Source: Actinomycetota bacterium
GTDB lineage: Bacteria > Actinomycetota > Actinomycetes > S36-B12 > CAIYMF01
Reading direction: 5' to 3'
Assembly (NCBI GenBank): GCA_020161245.1
Contig: JAIUOK010000005.1
Coordinates: 60,255-124,254 of the forward strand
DNA: 64,000 nucleotides
The translations under genes were made by a program, and so were the position numbers. The notes under the pieces were generated by a model. That model was not told where the DNA came from, did no database searches, and saw nothing but the letters and a program-made list of their open reading frames with translations. Position 1 is the stretch's first letter. Every line of letters starts with the position of its first letter. Below are positions 30,501 to 40,051 of the stretch, piece by piece.

Positions 30501-33500
30501 ATGGCGACAACACGCGACGTCTGGGTCAAGGGCTCTGCCGCATCGAGGCAGACCACGCAGATCACCTTCTCGGTGCGACGGGCGGACCACCGCCTGCTGC
30601 GCATCCTGCTGGGAGTGCTGGTGCTCCCCCTCACGCTCCTCGCGGTGCTGGTCGGCGGCACGGCGCCGGCCAGCGCCGTGGGGGCCGTGTCGCCGAGCGC
30701 GAGCACCACCAACGGGTTCCCGACCTGGTACCAGGACAGCGCCGGCAACCGGGTCGAGCAGTGCCTCGACCCGCTCGACCCCAACTGCGTCGTCCTGGCC
30801 AGCCCGACGTTCACGCCGGCCGCGCCGCTGGAGTTCCCCACCAACTTCCCCGACGAGTTCTTCTACGCCCTCGCCGAGTCCGACATCCTCAGCACACCCG
30901 GCTGCGCCGGCACGTCGCCGGGCAAGGCCAGCGTGCGGCTCGCGCTCGAGGGCGCGTTCATCAACGGCGACCCGGTGGCCGCCGACCGCATGGTGTTCGG
31001 GCGCATCCGCGTCAAGGTCACCAGCGGCCTGTGCCCGCTGACGACCTACCGCTTCCAGCACCCGTTCGGCACGACGACGCTCACGACCAACGCGGCAGGC
31101 GCGATCCCGGCCAACGTCGGCACCCAGGACGTCGGCTGCGTGCCCACCACCGGCGTGCTGTGCAACTTCGCCACCGCCACCACCAGCCCCGTCTTCGGCA
31201 CTGCCGCCGCGGGCGGCTTCCTGCGCTGGGACCCGGCCGTGGCACCGGCCGCCCCGGCGGGCTATCTCGGCGACGGCGCAGCGACACTGCACCCGGTCGT
31301 CGGCGGTACCAACGGCAACAGCTTCACCATCCAGACCGCCGCGGGCGCGCCGACCGGCATCAGCACCTCGCTGTTCACGGTCGCCGGCAAGCTGGCAGGC
31401 CCGCTGTCGTCGACGCCCGATCCCTTCGACTTCGGCGGCGTCCGGCTCGGCTCCGCCAGCGGCAAGACCGTGACGATCACCAACGTCGACCGCACCCCTG
31501 TCACGATCGGGACCGCCTCGCTGTCGTCCCCGGAGATCACCATCACCGGCGGCAGCTGCGTCAACGGCAAGGTGCTGACCCGCGACCAGACCTGCACCTA
31601 CCAGCTGCGGTTCGCGCCCACCGGCCTGGCCGGACGCCGCGCGATCACCCTGACTGTGCCGTCGACGGGCGGCATCCGCTCGCCGCAGGACTTCCACCTC
31701 ACCGGCTCGGCCACCAACGTCGGCGACGCGCCGGCGCTGTCGGCGAGCTCGGCGTCGCTGGCGTTCGGCAACGTCCGCGTCCGGACGGCGTCGCCCGTGC
31801 AGCACCTCGTCATCACCAACACCGGCCTGGCGCCGCTGGGCATCACGGACGTCTCGTTCGACCCGGTGACCAACCCCGAGCCCGACCAGTACCGCATCCT
31901 GTCCGACAGCTGCTCCACCGGCGCCTTCGTGGATCCGGGCCGCAGCTGCACCATCGACGTCGGCTTCGTTCCGTTCCTGTCCGGCCCCCACGCCACCCGC
32001 CTGCTCATCACGTCAAACGCAGGCACCGGCCTCGACGCCGTGGCCGTCACCGGCGCGGGCACCGGCGGCCTGGCGGCGGTCTCGGCGGACAAGCAGGGCA
32101 ACGGGTTCCCGGAGTGGTACCGCGACGAGAACGGCATCAAGGTCGAGCCCTGCCTCGACCAGTCCGACCCCAACTGCGTCGTCCTGCCCGACGAGTTCTT
32201 CGACCCCGCGCAGCCCGTGGTCTTCCCGACCAACTTCCCGGGCGAGTTCTTCTACACGGTCTCGACGTCGGACGTCGTCGCCATCCGCGACCCCGCATGC
32301 TCGGCCACGCCGGGCAAGGCCCTCATGCGCTCGGCGGTCGAGGGCACCTTCGTCGATGCCGCACCCGCCGACGGCGACCAGATGGTGTTCGGCCGCATCC
32401 GGTTCTCCGTGACCGGCGGCCTGTGCCCGGGAACGGAGTACATCTTCACCTCGCCGTACGGCGCGGACTCCTACACGACCGACACGAGCGGCAGCCTCAA
32501 GCGCAGCGCCGCCACCGACGACGTGGGCTGCGTGCCCGCGCCGGGCGCGCCCTGCGTGTTCGCCGACGCCCTCTCCAGCCGCGTCCTCGGCAGCTTCGTC
32601 CGCTGGGACCCGGCGGTGGCCCCTGCCGCGCCCGCCGGCTACATCGGCGACGGCGCCACGCTCCACCGCATCACGGGAGCGCCGTTCTCGCCGGACGGCA
32701 TCGCGCCGGCGAACTACTTCGAGGTCACCCGGGCCAGCGACGGCGTGCGCGTCGGGCGCACGGACCTGTTCGCGGTCTCCGGGAAGCTGCGCGGCCCCCT
32801 CGAGGCCGACCGGCCGACCGTGACGTTCTCGTCCGTGCCCGTCGGCTCGACGTCGGCGACGGAGACGGTCACCTACACCAACACCGGCCTCGCGCCGATC
32901 GGCGTCACCGAGGTGTCCCTGGCCGGGTTCGACGGCGACGACTTCGCCATCGCCGGGGACTCGTGCACCGGCACGAGCCTCGACCCCGGCGCCACCTGCG
33001 CCGTGTCGGCGAGCTTCTCGCCGACCTCCACCGGCGACCGGTCGATGGCCCTCGAGGTGCGCCACACCGGCCTCAACAGCCCGCTCCGCGTCGCGCTCAC
33101 CGGCGTCGGCGGGGCGCAGGGCACGGCTGCGGCCATCAGCCTGGCTCCGCGCTCGCTCGACTTCGTGCCGCTGCACGTCGGCCGGACGAGCACCTACCAG
33201 ACCGTCACGGTGTCCAACGCCGGCGGCACCGCGCCGCTGACGTTCACCGCGCCGGCCGAGCTGACCGGCCCCGGCAACGCGTCGTTCGCGATCGTCCACG
33301 ACCGCTGCGACGCACCGGTCGACCCGGGCGCGAGCTGCGAGATCGACGTCGCATTCACCCCGCAGGCGGCGGGCAGCCTCAACGCATCCCTCGTCGTCCA
33401 CGACAACGCGCCCGGGCTCACGCACTCGCTGGCGCTCACCGGCCGCGGCTCCGACGCCGTGCCGGACGTGTCCGACACTGCCGACCCGGCGAACGGGTTC

Positions 33501-35141
33501 CCGCAGTGGTACCAGGACGAGAACGGCGTGCGGCTCGAGCCGTGCCTCGACACGACGAGCGGCAACTGCATCGTCCTCGGCGACGCCACGTACGACCCCG
33601 CGCAGGCGCTGAGCTTCCCGGACAACTTCCCGGGCGAGTTCTTCTACGCCGTGGCCGACTCCGAGCCGATCTCGCTCCCGGGCTGCGCCGGCACGCCCGC
33701 GGGCATCGCGTTCGCCCGGGTGGCGCTCGAGGGCTCGTTCGCCAACGGCGATCCCACCGCCGGAGACCAGATCGTGTTCGGCCGCGTCCGGATCGTCGTC
33801 ACCTCCGGCCTGTGCGCGAGCACGCCGTACACGTTCGACACCCCGTACGGCAGCTTCACCTTCACCACCAACAGCGACGGCGGGTTCGCCCGCAACGTCG
33901 GCACCACCGACACCGGCTGCGGCGCCGCACCGTGCGACTTCGCGGAGGCCGTGGTCTCGGGCCCGGCGCAGAGCTTCCTGCGGTGGTCCCCGGCCGACGG
34001 CGTCGCGCCGCCGGCGGGCTACCTCGGCGACGGCGCGTCGTTCCACCACGTCGTCGGCGGCACGTACACCCGTCCGGGCGACAGCTCGCCGCTCGACGAG
34101 TTCGTGATCTCCGACAGCGCGGGCAACGAGATCGCGAGCAGCGACCGGTTCCTCGTGTCCGCCAAGATCGCCGGTCCGCTCCAGGGCGACACCGCCTCGA
34201 TCGCGTTCGGGCACGCCCCGGTCGGCAGCACCACCGCGTCCACGACGGTCACCGTCACCAGCGCTGCGCAGGGCACGACGCCGATCACCGGCGTCACCCT
34301 CACCGGGGCCCAGGCCGGCGACTTCGCGCTCGTCGGCGGCACCTGCTCCGGCGCAGCGCTCGCCCTCGATGGCTCGTGCACGGTCCAGGTGGCGTTCGCA
34401 CCGCGCGCCGCCGGGGTGCGCACGGCCAGCCTGCGGGTCGCCGCGGGCGGGCAGGCGGTCGTCGTGCCGCTGTCGGGCCTCGGCGACGCCGTGCCCGCAC
34501 CGGCCATCCGAGTCACGCCGGGCGTGCTCTCCTACGGCACGGTCACCTCGCCCGGCAGCGCGACGCTGACGACGACGATCACCAACATCGGCGACGCACC
34601 GCTGTCGGTGCTCGGCGCGGCGGTGTCCGGGCCAGCAGCGTCGGACTACGCCGCCGTCAGCGCCTGCCCGGCGCAGGTGGCGCCGGGCGGCACCTGCACG
34701 GTGGCGGTCACCTTCACGCCGTCCGCGGCGGGTGCGCGCACCGCGTCGCTCACCGTCGCCCACAACGCGACCGGCGGCACCACCGTCGTCTCGCTCACGG
34801 GCACCGGCGCGGGCTCGACGTTCACGGTGTCTCCCGATCCCGTGAAGCTGGGCACCGTCAACCGCAACACCACGAAGACGGCCACCGTCACGGTGAAGAA
34901 CACCGGCACGACCGGCTTCACCATCACCGGGGCGGTCGTGACGGGCGCGCAGTCGGCGTTCTTCACAGTCACCGGGCCGGGCTGCCTGAACTCGGTGCTC
35001 GCCGCCGGGCGCAGCTGCAACCTGACGGTCTCGTTCCGGCCGACGGCGGCGACCGCCTACACGGGCACGCTCGTCGTCACCGGCGACACCACCACGCTGC
35101 CCAGGACCCGCAGCGTGCAGGTGACCGGCACGGGCAAGTAG
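30501..35141 (+). CDS. Large secreted multi-module protein with three NGFPxWYxD modules and ASH/HYDIN-type domains
   Basis: A 1546-residue exported protein: basic N-terminus, hydrophobic segment (LLGVLVLPLTLLAVLVGG) and an ASA cleavage-like site near residue 59. Three modules begin at about residues 71, 534 and 998 with NGFPTWYQD, NGFPEWYRD and NGFPQWYQD, each continuing with a Cys-containing CLDxxxxNCxVL and an NFPxEFFY motif. Each is followed by ASH/SPD-2/HYDIN ('choice-of-anchor D'-like) immunoglobulin-type domains (TVTNAGGTAPLTF; FTPQAAGSLNASL); three more such domains finish the protein. No LPXTG-like sorting signal or C-terminal membrane helix was seen. The function is unknown; a surface or matrix adhesin is plausible. 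ATG 30501 has only a weak GGGG upstream. Confidence 0.83.
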   Translation: MATTRDVWVKGSAASRQTTQITFSVRRADHRLLRILLGVLVLPLTLLAVLVGGTAPASAVGAVSPSASTTNGFPTWYQDSAGNRVEQCLDPLDPNCVVLASPTFTPAAPLEFPTNFPDEFFYALAESDILSTPGCAGTSPGKASVRLALEGAFINGDPVAADRMVFGRIRVKVTSGLCPLTTYRFQHPFGTTTLTTNAAGAIPANVGTQDVGCVPTTGVLCNFATATTSPVFGTAAAGGFLRWDPAVAPAAPAGYLGDGAATLHPVVGGTNGNSFTIQTAAGAPTGISTSLFTVAGKLAGPLSSTPDPFDFGGVRLGSASGKTVTITNVDRTPVTIGTASLSSPEITITGGSCVNGKVLTRDQTCTYQLRFAPTGLAGRRAITLTVPSTGGIRSPQDFHLTGSATNVGDAPALSASSASLAFGNVRVRTASPVQHLVITNTGLAPLGITDVSFDPVTNPEPDQYRILSDSCSTGAFVDPGRSCTIDVGFVPFLSGPHATRLLITSNAGTGLDAVAVTGAGTGGLAAVSADKQGNGFPEWYRDENGIKVEPCLDQSDPNCVVLPDEFFDPAQPVVFPTNFPGEFFYTVSTSDVVAIRDPACSATPGKALMRSAVEGTFVDAAPADGDQMVFGRIRFSVTGGLCPGTEYIFTSPYGADSYTTDTSGSLKRSAATDDVGCVPAPGAPCVFADALSSRVLGSFVRWDPAVAPAAPAGYIGDGATLHRITGAPFSPDGIAPANYFEVTRASDGVRVGRTDLFAVSGKLRGPLEADRPTVTFSSVPVGSTSATETVTYTNTGLAPIGVTEVSLAGFDGDDFAIAGDSCTGTSLDPGATCAVSASFSPTSTGDRSMALEVRHTGLNSPLRVALTGVGGAQGTAAAISLAPRSLDFVPLHVGRTSTYQTVTVSNAGGTAPLTFTAPAELTGPGNASFAIVHDRCDAPVDPGASCEIDVAFTPQAAGSLNASLVVHDNAPGLTHSLALTGRGSDAVPDVSDTADPANGFPQWYQDENGVRLEPCLDTTSGNCIVLGDATYDPAQALSFPDNFPGEFFYAVADSEPISLPGCAGTPAGIAFARVALEGSFANGDPTAGDQIVFGRVRIVVTSGLCASTPYTFDTPYGSFTFTTNSDGGFARNVGTTDTGCGAAPCDFAEAVVSGPAQSFLRWSPADGVAPPAGYLGDGASFHHVVGGTYTRPGDSSPLDEFVISDSAGNEIASSDRFLVSAKIAGPLQGDTASIAFGHAPVGSTTASTTVTVTSAAQGTTPITGVTLTGAQAGDFALVGGTCSGAALALDGSCTVQVAFAPRAAGVRTASLRVAAGGQAVVVPLSGLGDAVPAPAIRVTPGVLSYGTVTSPGSATLTTTITNIGDAPLSVLGAAVSGPAASDYAAVSACPAQVAPGGTCTVAVTFTPSAAGARTASLTVAHNATGGTTVVSLTGTGAGSTFTVSPDPVKLGTVNRNTTKTATVTVKNTGTTGFTITGAVVTGAQSAFFTVTGPGCLNSVLAAGRSCNLTVSFRPTAATAYTGTLVVTGDTTTLPRTRSVQVTGTGK

Positions 35142-35152
35142 CCGGTCGACGG

Positions 35153-35191
35153 ACCTCCCGTGAGCCCGCTCCCCCCGGGCTTACGGGAGGT
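35153..35191. terminator. Bidirectional hairpin terminator
   Basis: Arms of 16 bp (35153-35168 and 35176-35191, ACCTCCCGTGAGCCCG and complement, one G-T pair) around a 7-base loop. It lies 11 bases after the ASH-protein stop and overlaps the last codons and TAA of the convergent response regulator, so it can serve both genes. Confidence 0.8.
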
Positions 35192-35834
35192 TCCGCTGCA
35201 TCCAGAGCGCGGCCTGCGTGCGGTCGCGGACGCCGAGCCGCTGGAACACCGACGTGAGATGCGCCTTGACCGTGGCCTCGCTGATGCCGAGGCGCCGGGC
35301 GATCATCTTGTTGGTCAGGCCCTCCCGCAGCGCGGTCAGCACCTCGAGCTCGCGGGCCGTCAGCGGCGGCACGCCGGGGCCGGCGTCGGCCCGTCCGGAC
35401 GGCGGGCCGTTGCGGGCGTCGACGAGCGCCCTGGCCGTGCGCCACGTCATCGGAGACTCGCCGCGCGACGCCGCATGCACGGCCTCGACGAGCTCGGACG
35501 GCGTCGCGTCCTTGAGCACGTAGCCGCGGGCGCCGGCGTCGAACGCGTCGACGATGTCGGACTGGTCGCTCGAGGTCGTGAGCATGACGACGGCCGTCGA
35601 CGGCGAGGCGGCCAGGACCCGCCGCGTCGCCTCGATGCCGCTCATGCCGTCGAGCTTGAGGTCCATGAGGACCACGTCGACCTGCTGCGCGCCCACCGCG
35701 GCGACGGCCGCCTCTCCGCCGTCGACGGCGTCCACGAGCACTAGGCCCTCCTCGGACTCGATGAGCCCGCGCAGCCCCGAGCGCACGATGGGGTGGTCGT
35801 CCACCACCAGCACCCGTACCGGATCAGCGCCCAC
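35181..35834 (-). CDS. NarL/LuxR-family response regulator
   Basis: A 217-residue two-domain regulator. The receiver domain has the acidic pair VVDDHP at the N-terminus, the phosphorylated Asp at about residue 58 (VVLMDLKLDG), and conserved Thr and Lys (VVMLTTSS; GYVLKDA). The C-terminal LuxR helix-turn-helix is LTARELEVLTALREGLTNKMIARRLGISEATVKAHLTSVFQRLGV. GTG 35834 was chosen because GGGAGG lies just upstream; it overlaps the kinase gene by 11 bases, so the pair is translationally coupled. The DNA targets are unknown; neighbouring secreted proteins are possible ones. Confidence 0.94.
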   Translation of the reverse strand: MGADPVRVLVVDDHPIVRSGLRGLIESEEGLVLVDAVDGGEAAVAAVGAQQVDVVLMDLKLDGMSGIEATRRVLAASPSTAVVMLTTSSDQSDIVDAFDAGARGYVLKDATPSELVEAVHAASRGESPMTWRTARALVDARNGPPSGRADAGPGVPPLTARELEVLTALREGLTNKMIARRLGISEATVKAHLTSVFQRLGVRDRTQAALWMQRNLP

Positions 35835-37233
35835 GCCGGCCTCCCTGCGAGTCGTTCCCACGGCTGATGATGAGGCCAACCCGCACTCCGCCGAGGGAGG
35901 AAGGCCCGACGGCGAGCTCTCCGCCCTCGTCGGCCGCGATCTCGCGCAGCAGCCGCAGCCCCATGTGCTCGCCGGAGTCGGGCGGCGGAGCGCCGGGCGC
36001 GAGCAGCTGCTGCGCGCCGGCGTCGAGGCCCCGGCCGTCGTCGTCGACCGTCAGCGTCCAGGCGTCCGGCGGCGCGGCCAGCAGCATCTGCACGCGATGC
36101 GCCCCGGAGTGGTCGCGGACGTTGTGCAGCGCCTCCTGCGCCGTGCGGTAGATCAGCGCCGCGACGTCCTCGGGCGGCTCCTCCGGCAGGTCGACCTCGA
36201 CGTCGACGTCGACCTCGCGCGCCTGCAGCGGCGACGCGAGGTCCTTCACAGCCGCCTCGAGCCCCACCTCGGCGAGGCGGGCGGGGTAGATGTCGACGAG
36301 CAGGCTGCGCAGCTCGCGGATCGAGGAGCGGGTGGCCGTCGAGGCGTCGTCGAGCAGGTCGCGCGCCTCCGTCGGGGTGTCGCCGGGCAGCAGCCGCTCC
36401 ACCCCGCCGAGGGTGAACACAGTGCCGGCCATGGTCTGCACGACACCGTTGTGCAGGTCGCTGGCGATGCGGCGGCGCTCCGCGTCCGAGGCCTGCAGCG
36501 CTCTGCGCAGCAAGCGCTCGCGGTCGTCCTGCGCCTCGCGGATCTGACGCGCCATGCCCCATGCGTTGGGCACCTGCACCAGCCAGAGGAACAGCAGCGC
36601 GCCCACCACCACCGGCGCGAAGGCCCACCAGATCGACGATCCGGCCGCCTGCACCGCGGTGTAGGGCACGTAGATCTCGAACAGCGCGTTCTGGCCCGTC
36701 GGCGTGCGCACCTGCGTGTAGACCTCGAGCACCTCCTCGTCGGAGGCGTCGAAGACGTTCTCCGGCCCGTCGGCCGTGCCGATCTCGGTCTCGGTGCCGC
36801 CGTTCTGCAAGACGTCCAGCGAGCCGCCGTCGAGCTCGAAGGTCTGGCCCTGCAGCCGCGGCTCGTCGCTGTAGACCACCGTGCCGTCGGCGCGCCACAC
36901 CTTCGTGCGGGTGATGCGGTCGTCCTGGATCCGCGCGCCCATCTGCTCGCCGAACTCCGCGAGCGCCGCCGGCTCCATGGCCAGGACGGCGTCGGTCAGC
37001 GCGGGCTGCACGACCGCGCGCGCGTACGCCTCGGTGGTCCGCAGCGCGTCGCGCTCGGCCTCGGCCCGCGAGCTGTTCTGCAGGATGACGACGACGGCCA
37101 CCCCGATGACGGCCACGGCGATCGCGCTCGTCAGGGCGAAGATGGCGACGGGACGGACCAGCCCACGGCTGCCCGCACCGGATCCGCTCCTGCCGGCCAC
37201 CTTCGCAGGGTAGATGCGTGAACGGTCAACCAC
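35824..37233 (-). CDS. Membrane sensor histidine kinase (NarX/DegS type)
   Basis: About 469 residues. Helix 1 at about 29-51, an extracellular sensor of ~150 residues (VWRADGTVVYSDEPRLQGQTF is reminiscent of double-Cache/PAS-like folds), helix 2 at about 201-222, then a HisKA_3 domain with the phosphorylated histidine at about 261 (ERRRIASDLHNGVVQTMAG) and an HATPase domain (EALHNVRDHSGA; VDDDGRGLD; GEHMGLRLLREIA). It should phosphorylate the regulator encoded downstream. Start GTG 37233 has no clear ribosome binding site; a GTG about 12 codons in is an alternative. A 52-bp palindrome ends ~80 bases before the start (37263-37314 lies 30 bases upstream). Confidence 0.9.
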   Translation of the reverse strand: MVDRSRIYPAKVAGRSGSGAGSRGLVRPVAIFALTSAIAVAVIGVAVVVILQNSSRAEAERDALRTTEAYARAVVQPALTDAVLAMEPAALAEFGEQMGARIQDDRITRTKVWRADGTVVYSDEPRLQGQTFELDGGSLDVLQNGGTETEIGTADGPENVFDASDEEVLEVYTQVRTPTGQNALFEIYVPYTAVQAAGSSIWWAFAPVVVGALLFLWLVQVPNAWGMARQIREAQDDRERLLRRALQASDAERRRIASDLHNGVVQTMAGTVFTLGGVERLLPGDTPTEARDLLDDASTATRSSIRELRSLLVDIYPARLAEVGLEAAVKDLASPLQAREVDVDVEVDLPEEPPEDVAALIYRTAQEALHNVRDHSGAHRVQMLLAAPPDAWTLTVDDDGRGLDAGAQQLLAPGAPPPDSGEHMGLRLLREIAADEGGELAVGPSSLGGVRVGLIISRGNDSQGGRRGR

Positions 37234-37262
37234 GCAACGGAACCACCCGTCCGTGGCGTCCC

Positions 37263-37314
37263 CGCTTTGGATGGGTGAGCGACGTCTATAGGCGTCGCTT
37301 ACCCATCCAGAGCG
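37263..37314. repeat. 52-bp palindromic repeat, family A copy 3
   Basis: Arms 37263-37283 and 37294-37314 match over 21 bp with two differences, both of which would still form G-U pairs in RNA. Loop GTCTATAGGC shares CTATAGGC with copy 2. Unlike the other copies, it lies upstream of a gene start (the histidine kinase, 30 bases) and after the protease terminator. Confidence 0.9.
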
Positions 37315-37321
37315 ACGAAAG

Positions 37322-37357
37322 CGGGCGGGCCAGGCGCTCTCGCGCCTGGCCCGCCCG
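37322..37357 (-). terminator. Hairpin terminator of the M6 protease gene
   Basis: Perfect 15-bp arms (CGGGCGGGCCAGGCG at 37322-37336 and complement at 37343-37357), 6-base loop, 24 bases after the stop of the leftward protease gene and followed on that strand by CTTTCG. Confidence 0.8.
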
Positions 37358-37380
37358 TCGTGCTGTCGTGCTGTGTCAGA

Positions 37381-39780
37381 TCAGCCCGGGGTGAGCTTGA
37401 TCCACATCGTGGTCTTCTGCTGGTTGATGACCTTGATGCGGACGCCCGCGTCGGGCAGCTTCACGCCGGCCGTGGGGGCCGACGCGTACCAGTAGGTCCG
37501 GCTGTCGTCGAAGACGGGCTGGGCCTTCTGGCTCGGGATGTAGTTCGTGACCCCGTTGAGGTGCAGCTTGAGCGCGTCCGTGCGCTGCACCGAGAACGGG
37601 GCGTCGTACACCTGCACGCGGGCGCGCCACGGCGTGCCGTCGTTGCGCATCAGGGGCACGGGGTGCGAGTCGATCGGCAGGATCAGGCCCTGGCCGGGGT
37701 GCTCGCTCTTGTTGTTGTCGGTGAACGACGTGTCCCAGTACGAGATGAGCAGACCGTCCTGGTACGGGAAGTGCTCCACCTTGTTGCCGTTGGTGTTGAG
37801 GAACCCGAAGTTGTACGGACCGGTCTTGAGGTACGCGTCGTACGAGGTGTAGGCCCGGTACGAGGCGATGTAGTAGTGGTTCGCCTTGAACGTCGACGTC
37901 GCCCCGACGGCGGAGAAGCCGTCAGCGGTCCACGCGCTGTTCGCCGCGTCCTCGGCACCGTCGACGTCGGTCGTGCCGCCGAGGTTCAGCGTCACGTCGT
38001 CGGCGAAGAAGCCGATGCCGCCGGCAGCCGGGTCGGTGGCGTAGCGGAAGCGGATGTCGATCGTCTTGCCGGCGTACGCCGCCAGGTCGACCGTCCCGGC
38101 CTTCCAGCCGCCCGAGGTGCCGTCGATGCCGTTGTTCTCGGCCGGGTTGGTGATGCCGGGCACCGGGACGGCCTGGAAGCCGGCACCGGCGTCGACCTCG
38201 ACGTAGGCGTAGTCGCAGGGGGTGTCGCCGCAGTCCTCGATGTCCCAGTTGGCCTGGAACGACAGGCTCGAGGAGCCGGACGCCGGCACCGTCACGCGAC
38301 GGGTGAGCGTGTTGCTGAGCTCGTCGCCCGCGCCGGACCACCAGTCGTTGCTCCCGGCGAACGGCTCGACGAGGTCGAGCGTGACGTCCTTCGGGGGCAG
38401 GCCGACGATGAGCGCCTGCGGGTTCTTGGTGTTGTACTCGTGCGGGCCGAGCTTGAGGGTCTTGGTCTGACCCGCCTCGGCGTAGCGGTAGTCGAGCCAG
38501 CCCAGCATCAGCTTGTCCCACGCGGAGAGGTCCGCGGGGCGCGTGCCGATGCCCTGGTCGCCCGGACGCCACGCACGGCTCTGCGCCATGAGCGTCCACC
38601 AGTCGACGCCGTTGTCCGGGCCGCCGGCGGTGTCGTAGTGGTCCGGCAGACCGAGGTCGTGGCCGTACTCGTGGGTGAAGACCGACAGGCCGCCGTTCTC
38701 CGGCTGGATGGTGTAGTCGCCGATCCACAGGCCGGTGTCGCCGATCTGCGTGCCGCCGAGCGGCGCGTTCGCAGGGCCGTCGCCCTCGGAGCCGTCGAGG
38801 AAGGCGTACCAGCGGTGGCTCCAGATGGCGTCCTCGCCCTGCAGCGGGTCGCCGTCGGCCTCGTCGCCGCCGGCGTGGACGATCTGGAAGTGGTCGATGT
38901 AGCCGTCGGGCTCGTTGAAGTTGCCGTCGCCGTCGACGTCGTAGCGGTCCCACTGGTCGAACGTCGCGAGCTCGGCCGCGATGTCGTCCTTGCTGCGGCC
39001 CGCGGCCTCCTGGTCGGCGACCCACTGGTTCGCGGCGTCGCGGATCAGCGCCCAGGTGTTGGTGCAGACGATGTCCCCGCAGTCGTTGCGGCCGTAGCGC
39101 GCCTCGTTGTACTGCACCTTCACCCAGTTGGTGACCGTGCCGTCGACCGAGTAGCGGCCCGACGACTGGCGCTCGTAGTACGTCTTGAGCGACTCGACGT
39201 CCCAGCCCTCGCCGAAGTACATCTTCTTGAAGAACGCCTGCGAGGAGTCCTTCTGCCACACCGTCGAGTTGTCGTCAGCCGCGGGCTTGGGGATCTGGTT
39301 GCGCAGCGGGCCGTCGAAGACGGTCGGCCCGGGGGTGTCGGGGTCGGAGTCGACGTCCGGGTAGTCGGGGTGACGCTCGTTGCCGAACTCGGCGAGGATC
39401 ACGAAGATCTTGTCGGTCGTCTCGCGCTGCAGCTCGACGTAGTTGTGGGTCTTGTTCATGTGGCTCGACGCCTTGCGCGACGACGCGTTCGCGGCGGTCG
39501 CACCGACGTCCGGGCCGAGATCGACGACGGAGCTGCCGCCGCGCTGGACGATCTTCGCCTCTCCGGACAGGACCTTCTCGAGCGCGGCCTGGCGCTGGGC
39601 CCGGCGCTTGTCCTCGAGCGGGTTCGGCAGATCGTGGATCTGCGCATCCCTCTTCGACACCGACGACGGAACCCCTCCGCCGGGTGCCTGCGACTGGACG
39701 GCCGATGCAGCCCCTCCGGTGGCGGCCATGGTTCCGCACACCAGAGCGAGGCCGAGCAGGCCGACGACAGGTCGACGCAC
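37381..39780 (-). CDS. Secreted immune inhibitor A-type metalloprotease (peptidase M6)
   Basis: A 799-residue zinc protease. GTG 39780 follows GGGGAGGGATA; a signal peptide (RRPVVGLLGLALVCGTMAATGGAASA) is followed by a ~90-residue propeptide-like region. The catalytic domain has the zincin motif VFTHEYGHDLGLPDHYD (His370 and His374, with the family's downstream Asp), preceded by FVILAEFGNERHPDYP and DIVCTNTWALIRDA. The C-terminal part has beta-sandwich domains (SFQANWDIEDCGDTPCDYAYVEVDAG; IDIRFRYATDPAAGGIGFFADDV). M6 proteases degrade host or environmental proteins; in a free-living actinobacterium nutrition or competition is likely. Calcium-binding DVDGDGNFNEPDGYID is also present. Confidence 0.92.
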   Translation of the reverse strand: MRRPVVGLLGLALVCGTMAATGGAASAVQSQAPGGGVPSSVSKRDAQIHDLPNPLEDKRRAQRQAALEKVLSGEAKIVQRGGSSVVDLGPDVGATAANASSRKASSHMNKTHNYVELQRETTDKIFVILAEFGNERHPDYPDVDSDPDTPGPTVFDGPLRNQIPKPAADDNSTVWQKDSSQAFFKKMYFGEGWDVESLKTYYERQSSGRYSVDGTVTNWVKVQYNEARYGRNDCGDIVCTNTWALIRDAANQWVADQEAAGRSKDDIAAELATFDQWDRYDVDGDGNFNEPDGYIDHFQIVHAGGDEADGDPLQGEDAIWSHRWYAFLDGSEGDGPANAPLGGTQIGDTGLWIGDYTIQPENGGLSVFTHEYGHDLGLPDHYDTAGGPDNGVDWWTLMAQSRAWRPGDQGIGTRPADLSAWDKLMLGWLDYRYAEAGQTKTLKLGPHEYNTKNPQALIVGLPPKDVTLDLVEPFAGSNDWWSGAGDELSNTLTRRVTVPASGSSSLSFQANWDIEDCGDTPCDYAYVEVDAGAGFQAVPVPGITNPAENNGIDGTSGGWKAGTVDLAAYAGKTIDIRFRYATDPAAGGIGFFADDVTLNLGGTTDVDGAEDAANSAWTADGFSAVGATSTFKANHYYIASYRAYTSYDAYLKTGPYNFGFLNTNGNKVEHFPYQDGLLISYWDTSFTDNNKSEHPGQGLILPIDSHPVPLMRNDGTPWRARVQVYDAPFSVQRTDALKLHLNGVTNYIPSQKAQPVFDDSRTYWYASAPTAGVKLPDAGVRIKVINQQKTTMWIKLTPG

Positions 39781-40051
39781 TATCCCTCCCCAACAGTTGA
39801 CCGGGCCGCGGTGCGCGGGCCCGGCGTGAAGCGGCCGCGGAGATCGTCCGCGGTCCAGGCGCGAACCTAGGCTGCGGCGGGCCCCGCCACCACCGTTCCG
39901 GGTCACGTTTTCGCTGCGAACCCGCAACGTGACGACAAATCCTCCTGACGGGTGATGGCGGGCGGACGCCACCGACCGCCGATCGGTACGGCGGCATCCC
40001 GCCACCTCACCGATCGTGCCCGCCTCGTGCGCACGGCGGTTCCGGAAACGC

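Noticed and set aside
32013..34763. Open frame of 916 codons antisense to the ASH-repeat protein
   Set aside because: Its translation is a low-complexity Arg/Gly/Ala/Val string without recognisable motifs, as expected opposite a GC-rich gene. The sense strand has clear domains and a signal peptide.
30476..35257. Open frame of 1593 codons overlapping the ASH-repeat gene in another frame
   Set aside because: Arg/Pro/Gly-rich shadow frame with no domains.
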